The notes beneath the pieces are model-generated. The model had not been told where the DNA came from and ran no database searches. It saw nothing but the letters and a program-made list of their open reading frames with translations. Positions 15,001 through 27,000 of a stretch of DNA of 48,281 nucleotides are shown piece after piece. The first letter of the stretch is position 1. Each line of letters opens with the position of its first letter. Source of the stretch: an uncultured Eggerthellaceae bacterium (GTDB lineage Bacteria; Actinomycetota; Coriobacteriia; Coriobacteriales; Eggerthellaceae); assembly GCA_910577495.1 (NCBI GenBank), contig CAJTML010000001.1, positions 1 to 48,281 of the forward strand. Reading direction: 5' to 3'. Position numbers and translations under genes: made by a program.

Positions 15001-18000
15001 CAACAACGGCAACGTGGCCACTGGCGACGTTGCGGTCAAAGATACCTTCTCGGGCAACGCCGACCTGCTGACGTTTGCAGACGGCACCGAGTACGAAGTG
15101 ATTGAGAATCCGGATCGCGAAAACGTGGTGTATCCGGACGGCTACTACGAGGATCCCGAGACTGGTGAGCTGTACTTCAAGAACCCCGGCACCGGCGAGC
15201 TGACGCCGCTTGACGGCCCGGCTCCTGATGGCTGGGATCCCACGCTTGCATGGCCGCCGTTTGATCGCGTGATCATTCCGGATAACCATGACGTGACCTT
15301 TACCTTGCAAAGTGCTGAGGTGGGCGAAACCACGCAGGTCAGCTACTCATATGTTATCCAGGAAGGCGACACTACGCTCACCAACTCAGTTGCTGAAGAG
15401 GGTGGCGCGCCTCAAACAACCTCGGTCACCTTAGGTGAGGCGCTGCCGGCACCTGAGCCAACGCCTGATCCAGAGCCCGATCCTGAGCCTGATCCTGATG
15501 AGCATGCTACTGACCCGGCTGTTGCAACGGCAACGGTGAGCACGTTTGCAGCCAACACGGTTGGCAATGCGGTTGCCATTGCGCTTGAGCAGGCAGCTGT
15601 ATCTGACACCACGGCATTCGCCACCGCACCGAGCATGCGTGCAACGGGCGGCATCACCACCAACGGTGAGACCACCATCTACGCTGAGACCGGCACCCGT
15701 GCTATCCAGCGCCAGCCGCTTGTGCGCGTGTGGAATACCATGGGCGAAAATGGCATTTCCGGTCCGTCAACCGATTACTACATGGCAGCTGAAACGGCAA
15801 CGCGCCAGCTTAACATCCATGTTGAGAACCGCTACTGGTGGGATAGTTATGCTCGCTACTCATGGGAGAATTGGGTACAGGAGCAGCGTACGGCAAGCTA
15901 CTCAACCAACGGTGGCCAAAAAGGTGCACTCGTGCTGCCGGTTGTCACCACCGTTTTGCCCAAGGGCGTTGTGCCGGTGCATCGCACCACGCGCAGCCCG
16001 TATGGCAAGTGGGTTGATGTAGAGCAGCCCTTTGAGCTGGAAGACTGGGATATTGCCCTGTCAACCAACGCGCAGCGTGGCAACACCGCACAGGTGACGA
16101 ACAACAACCAAACCGACGAGTGGAAAAAGAAGAACTTTACGGCCACGGTTACCTATGAACAGGTATCGCCAGAATATCAGATTGAGGGCGAAGAGCTTGA
16201 GTATCGCTTCGTCGTTCGCTTTATTGCAAACGGCGACGATCTTGATCACGCAACGGCAGACGAACAGCGCATCAATGCCTATGACATGGATACGTTCAAG
16301 TTCGACATTGCCGTGTCTGATGAGCCGGATTGGCCAGAAGAGCCCAACAACACCGAGGCGGCGCGTTCAAGCGGCAATATCCGCACGTATGTCTCCTCAA
16401 AGATGACGGGGTACAAGTTCTTGGCTGACACCGACATTTCTGGCAACCCTTATACGGTGGGCGCGCCGGCACGTTATCGTGGCGAAACGTCGTCGGGCAA
16501 CAACCACCACGTTACTGATCGCAACTACGACATGCGCTTGGATGCGCCGATTGCGTCGTATCGCTATCAGTACGGCTCGTGGCAAGACCACTACAGCTAC
16601 AACCGCCCGCCGGGATACAGCGGCTCGGTGAACTTGCACAACGACACGCAAGACTACATCACCTATGACGTCAATCGCCCCGGTCAGCTGGTTTATGAGA
16701 CTGACGGCTTTAACAAGCCCTACGTTCAGCATGCCTCGTATGGCTCGGGCAACGGTTCGTACTTTACCCAGACCGGCACGCTGCCGCGTAACTACTACAA
16801 CGACGGAACGCAAACGGTTGAAGGCGTACAGAACAACCCGCTGACCGGCTACTATGGCAAATACACAGAGTCGGGCGGCACGTTCGGCAGCGGACTGAAG
16901 AGCGTTGGGTTGGTAGGTCCCGCGGGCAACGCTGGCCTCAACGCGTCTGACTACACTTACCGCACGCAGGTGGGTCTGTCGGCAGCAACGACGAACAATT
17001 TGAATGGCAACAACACCGCAACTGTGACAGAACCTTTTGTTGCGGCGAATCTTGGCACGGCGGCAACACACGTTGACGGCGGTGCGTACTGCACGCTGAA
17101 GGTTCGCTTCATGGCGCCAACCTTAAGCTCTAACTACGAAGTGGAGATGGATCCGACCGACCGTCCGAGTGACGCCGACGAGTCCACCTGGACAGCCACG
17201 CTGGGTACTTCTGAGCTGCCTGGTGCGAACGCGGGCAGGAGCGCGTGGTATGGCGTACCTACTTCAGGCAGCACCGGTCGTGGCGCTCAGGCAAATAACG
17301 TGCTCAACAACGACGGCACGGTAAGCGCTCAGGGCAACACCGACAAACCGCTTGAGTACAACGACACACCGTGGTTTGCGGCAACGCTGCGCGCGGCCAA
17401 CCCCAATGGCACTGCTGGCGTTGGCGGACAGGGCGCGCTCAATCACGGGCGTCTGGTCTTCGCCATCAACTTGCCCAAAGAAGTGACGTTCTATGAGCAT
17501 GACAAACTCATGGATGTGGCTGAGGACGAAAACTTGAGCATCTATGAGCGCTATCTGGCCAACTACGAGGGCGATGATTACTCGTTCTACGTTGAGCGCA
17601 CGTATAAAGATCGTCATACGGGTACCTTTAAGCATGAGAAACTCACGCCCAAGCAACTGATCGCGCAGGGTTGGACGGTTAATATCACCGCACAGCCTGA
17701 CTACGACGAGAACAACTTCACGAATAAAGAGTATGCAAAGCCTGACCGCGATGACCCGACTGATCTGGTGAGCGATGAGACCATCAAGAGTAAGTCGCAT
17801 GAGGGCGAAACCATCGTCATTGAGCTGGCGGCTCCTGATGATGCCACCGATGAGGAATTCGACAAATACGACAACTTGTTGGCGGCGTACTGGGGTGGCG
17901 TGCATCCTGATGGCTGGTTTGGCTACCAGGACGTCATCACGGTGAAGCTGCGTACGCGCGTTGATAACCTCGGTTCGGAAGATACGGCAACAGAGGGTGC

Positions 18001-21000
18001 GGTCAACGACGGTCGTGCTGTGAGCTACCAAGAGCAGATGAATACCATTCGCTCGTGGGATGGCGATATGTCGGATACCTATTACACCACCGAGGACAGG
18101 CAGCTTGAGTGGATGGGTGATGGCGATTGGACGCACATCTACTCTGACACCTATGCTGATGAGTCAAAACGTGGCACGACGGCAACGAAGGACACGCGTC
18201 CGGCTGACCCGCTTGGCGAATATGGCGTTGCTGACTTCGCCCAGCAAAAGCCGATCCTGTTCCAGATCAATGGCACTAAGCACAAGGATCGCGAAGCGTT
18301 CATTGACGTGGTGACGGGCGAGAGTATTGAAGCTATTGACTACGACAAAGACCAGCTCTATGACGACTTGTATCTGTCGGCTCGTGCTGGTTGGTTCCGC
18401 GTGCGCAAGCCCATGGCAAGCGTTCGTGCGGATACCGCCATTTTGCGCCAACCGCTGACTGACCCGCGCTTCCCCAACGTGAAGCTGGCAGAAGACGGAC
18501 ACGACGGCGGCTCCAACCAGTTCTATATCACCCAGGCCATCAACACCGGTGGTGCGGTGAACAGCTTTATTGTTGACTGGCAGGTGCCGTTCTGGTCAAC
18601 GGGTGGTTCGTCGGTTAACGACGCGCCGTTCCAGAGCACGGACATGGCTATTGGCCGCATTGAGCCCAACATTCGCCGCGTACAAACCGGCGTATGGGAG
18701 GTTCCAGGTGCAGAGTACAAGTATGTCAACGCCGCAGGTGACGAAGTTGACGAAGGCACGGCGGGCGCCAAGCGCGTTCCGGCAAATGAGGCTGCCGTTA
18801 CTGAGTCTAAACTGCGTGTGTTTGTCTACGTGCGCAAGGCTTCCACCAACCCGACCATTAAGAATTCGGGCTTTGATGAGCAGAATGGTTCAACCTACCA
18901 AGATCATGAGAACTATGCGCTCTCGGGCACCGATGCTGACCGTGACTACTTCTATGGCGAAGACGACATTGCTGATCCGAACTCGGCTGACAGCAAGACG
19001 CCTGCCTGGGAGATGGTTGGTTCAAAGACCGGTTATAAGGTTTCTGATAAGACCAACACCACTATCATGATCAGCAGTGGAGCAAACGAAGACGTCAAGC
19101 AGGTTCGCTGGGTCATCAAGGCAGTGGACGAGACGGGCAACGTGAACTCGGATGATGAGTCGCATCGCACGGCGGTACCGCATGGCTTCCGTCTGGCGGT
19201 TGACGCATTGCCGGATAACGACGCTACCGACGACACCATTGCCACGACGGCTGGTTCGCAAGAGCCCGATGACGTAGATCCTGGCCGCCATAACACGGGC
19301 TGGGAGTATTACACCATGTCAAATGGCGAATACATCCTGGATGATGATGGCAACAAGATCGTCAAAAACGGTACGGTCATGCCCGATAGCATCACCAAGA
19401 ACGCCGCAGGTGTTTTGAGTCAGACACTCATCAGCGAAGACCCGTCGGTGCAGCAGCGCCCGATTCCGGATATGCCGCTGTACAACATGACGCGCATCAA
19501 TTCGCACCTGCTGGCATCAGGCACCACCGCTGACGGCATTGCGCTGTTGGCGGAGGGTGACGCAACCGAGTGGACCACAGCATCGCACATCAACCACTTC
19601 GTGAGTGCAACTCCGCGCTATGACGACACGAAGTTTGTTGAGACCGAGCGCGACCGTGCGGGCTTCTTCCGCGATCCGGAGTTCCCGTACCTCAAGCTTG
19701 ATATGGTGCAGTCATACTTCACCGGTAGCTGGAATTCGTCCTACTCATGGGTATCTAATGACCTGGCCATTGACCCGACCGGTTCGCGCATGTTGCGCTA
19801 CCAGGTAACGCTGACGAACCTGTCGGCCGAGCAGTTAGAGACCTTAGGCGTGCAGGGCAAGCCGCAGGTTGACTACTGCACCAACCCGCAGATTTCTATG
19901 CTGTTCCCCTTGATTGAGGGGTATGGTGCGGCGTCTGCACTGACGGCTGATGACTTTGTATACGTGCCGTACTCAGAGGCGTCCAAGCCCACGCATCCGT
20001 TGAACCTTGATTACCATTCGGATGCGGTGGTAACGCGTGAGCCGCTGCTCGGTCCTGATGGCAAGCCGCTGTTCATGCTTGATGGTGACGGCAACAAGAT
20101 TCAATCAGTAGACGAAGAGGGCAATCCCATCTTCGACGAAAATGGAGATCCGGTTTGGGAGATCCTCTATAACGACGTGGTTGAAGAGCCGGCGAAGAAC
20201 CTCAATGGCACCACGCCGATGTGGACCTATCACATCGTGAACGTGTCTGACGACCTGCTCACGCAAACCCCGGTGGATGAGCTGGGTGTTACTGATGCAC
20301 AGCTCTCGTCGCCGAAGGTTGGCGGAGACTTGATGGTTGAAGACAAGGTGGCTTCTGCAACGTCGAAGTACAACCGTAAGTTTATGAACTGGCGCTTCTC
20401 GGGCGAGCCGTATCCTGATGGCACCAAGCGTCGCGGCAGTTTGGATATGGGACAAGCGGTAGTGATTGAGCTTCTGATGCCCATTCGCCAAGACGCTAAC
20501 TCGGCCCTTGCACAAGAGCTGTTGCGTACCACCGGCTACGGTTACAAAGATGGTAACTTCAACGGGTATGTTCCGGCTGTTCAGACTTCGAAGAACAAGA
20601 TTGCCTTGGAGCGCGACTCCTTTGACGCAAACTTGGACAGCAAGACTGACCAGAAGATGATCACGATGCAGCTTGAGGCTATTGGCTTTGCAACGCGCGA
20701 AACCATCAGCCAGTCCAAGGTGTCTACGACCGATTTGAACACGCGCTTTAATAAAGACGTTAACGGTCCGGCGGCAGCACCTGAGGGTACGGATTACTCA
20801 TATACGCTGGATGCCATTAACGAAGGCGGCGACGAGGAGAAGGCCAATGGCTACATCCGCATCGCGTTCATGGACGTGCTGCCGTATGTGGGCGACACGC
20901 AGGTCAGCCAGCTGAATAACAAAGAGCCGGTTCAACGTAACTCAACGTGGAACGGTTGGCTGCAAGATCTTGACTCCATTGAGATGATCCTGGTAGATCC

Positions 21001-24000
21001 GCGTGATGAGGACAATCCTGAGGGTCGTGTGCTTGCTCTTGACGGAAGCGAAGCAAGCGCGTGGGTCGGACCGATTGCCACTCGCGGCTCGCAGCTGGTG
21101 CCGCTGTCGGAGGCGGGTATGACCATGCCGTATAGCATGGGTGGAGATCCGTTTGAGCAGCGCAACATCATCAACTGGATGGGCGAAAAGAGTGTCACCG
21201 ACGCTGAGATGGCCACCATCAATATGGTGAACATTAACACGCTCAAAGACTACATTGCCGCGCATCCGACCGAGGCCGATAAGCTCTTGAAGTCCATCCG
21301 CTTTGTGTGGAGCAAGCTCACCGACGACAACATCAACTTGCCGCCGCAAGGTTTCGTGACGTTGCAGTATCGTCTGCACACGCCGTTGAACCTGCCGAAG
21401 TACACGGGTAACCTCACCGGTGATCCCATCTTCGACATGAACCTGGACGTGACCCAGCCCGACCTCAACCCGGATTTGGCTGAGCGCCTCTCTGAGGTAA
21501 CCCAGTGGAACACCTACGCACAGCGCGTGACCACCAATGGTCGCATGACTGGAAACGATGAGCTGGTTGAGCTTCGCGAGGTCAGCCAGGCAGGCGTCTT
21601 CGTGAACGCACCTGATGAGCGTGGTTACCTGGGTGACTACGTGTGGATGGATCCTGACTGGGATGGTCTGCAAAACGACACAGAAGGGGACGTGGTTAAG
21701 GACACGCTTGGTCGCGAAACCACCTACCATAAGGCAGCCAACGGACGCTTCCTGCTCTCAACCGACAAGACGGTTGATGATGAGACAGGTCAGTGGACGG
21801 GACTGTATGGCGACGGCCTGCACACCGCTGATATCTATGAGGACGTGAACTTCGACGGTAAGGCGGAGGATCCCGGTATCAACGGCGTTAAGGTTGAGCT
21901 GCTCAACGAGTACGGCTTGCCGTGTAATCGCGATGGCGAAGTAGCGGTGCTGCGCAACGATGAGCTGACCGAGTGGAAAGACGCGTGGGTTGTGGCTGAC
22001 CCGAAGACCGGCGTGCCGATTCGCAACGAGCTTGACGGCTACATTGGTGCAACCACCGGTGAGCCCTACAGCTTCGTGACCGAGTCTGACTACTACGACA
22101 ACAAGGGCTATTGGATCTTGTCCAACTTGAAGCCTGGCAAGTACAAGCTGCGCTTCACGTTCCCGCGTGAGTACAGCCAGTACTCGCTGACCACGAAGGC
22201 AACCGGTCCTGACGATGCACGCAACCCGCTGTTGGTGACGCGCAACAACAACCAGATGGTTGTCACTACGCAAAACGCCATTGAGGTCAAAGCGGTTGAG
22301 TATGACCAAGACGCCTTCGCGGCCGGTCAGCCCGACTTGGTGCATGAGCGCTATGACGCTCGTGCAACCAGCTACGACGTGGGTGTGGCGCGTCCGGTTA
22401 CCTATACTGGCGTGGTCTTCCGCGACGACATGCTGGCTGATCAAACTGAAGAAGACCCTGATGACATCAACGGCGTGCTTGACTATGTCGGCATTGACAT
22501 GGCGGCAGCCAATCCCATGACGTCAGGTAAGCAGGAGCGCGAGCTTCGCCTGCAAAACATGCGCGTGACGGTGCATGAGTACGATCCGCTGACGGATCAG
22601 TGGGATCCTGAGCCTGCCATTGACGCTGATGGCAACAAGGCACAGCGCGATTCCAATGCAAGTGGCGAATTCAGCTTCCGCTTGAAGCCGGATAAGTACT
22701 ACGTCGTGACGTGCGAAGACTTGCGTCCGCGTCTGTTGAAGCCAACGGTTTACACCTGGAATGACGACGCGCTGGCGCTGCCGGCAGACGGTACGAACGT
22801 GTGGGACAACGACCTGCGCTTTGAGGGCGGCATCGGCCAGACCAAGCCGTTCTTGGCAAAGGTTCCCACCAACGCGCGCGGCGTGGCAGTCATGGAGGAC
22901 AACAACAATACGTGGAAGGGGTATCGCTACTATCGCAAGCTGGCTTTTGGCTGGGTTGATGGTACGAAGGGCTACCTGGGCAACTACGTCTGGAATGACG
23001 AAAACTACGACGGTGTTCAGGGCTCGCTTGAAAGCGGCATCGGTGGCGTTCAGGTTTCGCTTGAGCAGTACTGGTGGCGCCCAACGGGCCATGTTGGTGG
23101 CACGACGGCATCGGATAACCTGCTTGGTCGCGGTGAGTGGGTCTTGGTTCCGGCTGATAAGCAACCGGCCAACCTGATTCAGACCACCACGCCATCAGGT
23201 CAGTATGTGTTCAAGGGTATTTCAACCTACGTGGCTGACCCCGAGGCACCCCCAACCATGGCAGAAGACAACAAGCCGAAGTATCTGGCGGGCTATCGTG
23301 TTCGCATTGATAGGTCGCTGCTCAAGAACCATGCTCAGGACTGGGGCGTGACCTTGCGCAACAGTGCTACCACCTTAAATGAGACGGGCGACGTGATGAT
23401 CCCTGATGAAGAGCGCGACTCTGACATCAATTCGCGGGCACTCATCTCAGGACCGTTTGGTGGCGGTGTGGCTTACTACTTCAACGAGGACGGCGCAGCT
23501 ACCGCCTATGACGATACGGCCTTCAACTCCATGATCGTCGTGGCGGGCGAAGTGACCGAAGACACCTCTGATGAGTACATCTCGGTTATTCGCCAAGGTG
23601 CAACGCTCATGCAGTACGACTTGTCCACGGCAAACCGCATTGATCACTGGGATGCAGGCCTGGTTGAGGTTCCGCGTTCGCAGGTGACGGGTCGCGTGTG
23701 GCAAGACGACAACTATGACGGTCTGCAGGCTAAAAACGATGACGGCACCTATGCAGAAGAGGAGCCGGGCGTAGCTGGCCAGGCAGTTATCATGACGCAG
23801 TGGTACTATGATCCGAACAAGACCAACGAAGATGGCGTGAATGGCCACTGGTTTATGAATGATCGCTTCGGCGAAGACAGCCGTACTTCGCAGATGACCT
23901 ATGACGAGGATGGCAATGCAACGGGCGTTTTGGCTCCGGTGGTAACTGATGGCGTTGCCAAGGACGGCACCGTGACCGTTATGACCAACGAAGATGGCGA

Positions 24001-27000
24001 ATATGTCTTCGACAATTTGCCGACCGCCTACACCAATGATGCGGGCGAGCACTTCTTGGCGGGCTATCGTATTCGCCTGGCAAACCTCAAGGTGGAAGAT
24101 GGCAATCACTGGTTGCTGTCTCGCTACCACGCAACCGCCGAAGAAGATCAGGCTCCGGGTGCTGATGGCGCGCTGACGCTGGCAACTGACTCGGATGTGC
24201 CCGATACGTTTGTGGACACGGGTGCGGGTCTGCCGCTTGAGGGACGTGAGTTCTTCAACGCAAACGATCGCAGCACTGGTACGCGTGCGCACGAAGGCCA
24301 GATCATCCTGGCTGACACCACGACCGACACGCGCGCGGGTCATGGCTCTCGCGTGAGCTTGGCTGGCAGCGAAGTGGCCGTTGGTCAAACGGGTAGCGTG
24401 ACCTATGACTGGTTGACGGCGCGAACCAACGAAGACGGCCAGCGCGACATTGCTGGCGGCGACGTTGGCGAGCTGCCGGCGCCGCAGCGCGACATTGTGG
24501 GTGTCATTTGGACTGACGCCAACAACGACGGTATCCAGAATGATGCTGACCCGACTGACCCGGAGTCAACGGCTGAGGTAGGACGCAACGGCATTCGCGT
24601 CACGCTTGAGCGCTACTACTTCGACGATGCAGCGGGCACATGGGTACCTGACCCGGCATGGGGTGACTGGGAAGCATATGAGCAGGACAACCAAACGGGC
24701 GTTGGTTCTGACGAGGCGGGGCACAGCCAGCTGACGGCTACCGGCATTGGACCGGATGGCGAAGAGCAAGACGGCGTGTATCGCTTTGAGGATCTGTTCA
24801 CGCAGACCCGCGTTGACAACCAAGGTGTGGTGTATGCCTATCGCGTACGCGTCACCGACCCGCAGTACAAGCTCAATGCGTACCTGATTGCTAAGTATCA
24901 GCAAGGTGATGACTTCACGGTCGACTCTGACCTGGTGCTTCGCAATGCATACCTCATGGGTGATGACGAATACGACGTGCTGCTTGATACCGCGGATGCA
25001 ACCTCGGTACCAGCAAACGAAGTGAGCGCATTGCCTTCGCAAAATGCGAACCAGAATAAGGGCTTAGGGGTTGAACCTGAGGCTCGCATGAAGACGTTTA
25101 ACCAGATGACGCGTGTGATGGCTGATGCTGAGCAAGCGCTTACGCTCTCGCGCACGGGTCGGGTGACCTACGACTTGGCAAACGGTTCTGACCGTGCGTA
25201 CAACCATGGCGCGCTGTTGGATGTTCCGTTCCAGAGCATTTCGGGTTACCTGTGGATTGATAAGAATTACGACGGCCTGCGCAACGATGAGGGTTCTGGC
25301 TTGGAAAACAAGACGGTAATCCTGCGTACGTGGCTGTGGGATGAGACGGCTCAGAAGTGGATCACGCTGGAAGAGGCTGGACTTGGTAGCGAAGGCTCGG
25401 TTGTTACGACGACCACCGATGCTGAGGGTTACTACGAGTTCGACAACTTGTTAGTCTCCACGCGTCGCGACCCGGTTGATCATGCGGATGATTACTCGCT
25501 GTTGGGCTACACCGTTGAGGTGCAAGGACAAACAACCGAAGATGCGGAAGGTGTGCTGGGCTTGCCGGTGACGAACTTGCTGGTCAGCTCTCAGGTTGAG
25601 GATGCAGAGGGTAACGCCGATGCAACCAATTCAAAGGTGCACCGCATTGATGACGCAACGCTGACGCAAAACGTTGGCTACGCTGATCGTGGCAACTACG
25701 CACTGGCCTGGGCAGAGCATGACACCGATGAGGGTCGACAGGTTCTGGATGGCAGGTTGGTTCTGGCTTCGGTTGCTGATGAAGGCACCCAGCCTGACTA
25801 CCGCATTGAGGGCAACGGTCTGGCCTTCGACATTGCATTTGGTGTGGATGAGCCGCGCATGAATGGTGGCTTTGGACCGTTTGGTACCTCCACGATCAAG
25901 GGTATTGTGTGGGACGATCAGAACTACGACGGCCTGCGTGACGTGCGTACCGACCTGGATGATCCAGATGCGTTCTTCAGCATGCTGGAGCCGGCAGTTG
26001 CAGGACAGCCGGTTTATCTGGTGCAGTATTACCTCAACCACGATGGCGAATGGGTGCTGAACAGCCGCTTTGGCGAAGGCGCTCCGCTGGTGGGTGACTT
26101 GAAGGCAACTGAAGACACCGTTGTGGTAGTACATCCGATTGAGGGCATTGAGTACAGCTTGGATGGTGTGAACTGGTACGGTGGCCAGGCAACTCCGTGG
26201 CCGGCGGGCGAGGGTATCTTTACCGCCGACATGGGCGTGACTCCGGCAACTGAGTTTGCCGTGAGCTGTCGCCGCGTGGATGAGGATGCGCCTGACGGAT
26301 ACCTGTACTGCGAAGAGCCTATGAAGGTGCTCACGCTTGGTGCGGTTGGCTTCTATGGCGACTCGGGTGACTTCGACGTTGACGGTACGACCGCAACGCT
26401 CGTGCGCACGCCGGGTGGCAACGATGCTCAGTTCGGTTGGGAATACACGCTTGATGATCCGACCTCGGATAACGTTGAGTGGGTACGTCCTGACGAAGAG
26501 GGCAAGCTGGTCTTTACTGGTTTGAACCCGCTGACGAACTACTCCATCTGGGCGCGTACGGCTGGATCTACTGTTCCTGCAGTGGGCGAGGCTGATGATC
26601 CTGAGACGGGTGGCGAAGGCACCGAGGGTGGTACGGATCCGATTGATCCTGACAACCCCGACAATCCTGACAACCCGGATAACCCCGGTGAGATCGTTGA
26701 GCCTGGTGAGCCGCTGGCGCCGACCGCTATCACCACGCTTGCTGGTGGTGCGGGTCACTCGGTTGGCTACATCCCGGCTGGTTCTGATACGCCGCAGGTT
26801 TCGGTCATGCCGATGCCGCTGGGCGCACGTGGCGCTATGACGGACATCCAAGGTGTGTACACCTTTGGCGATCTGCCAAGCTTCGTGCAGCTTGATGCTG
26901 ACGGCCAGTGCGTGCCGTATGGCACGCCGGGTGCTGAAGATGATGTCTATCTGGCAGGCTATAGGTTGACGCTCGGTACGACGCCGGTTGGCTTCGCCCC

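Noticed and set aside
26641..26690. Short tandem repeat of a 9-bp unit as a possible mobile or CRISPR-like repeat
   Set aside because: It encodes the in-frame N-P-D linker of the giant protein and is ordinary low-complexity coding sequence.
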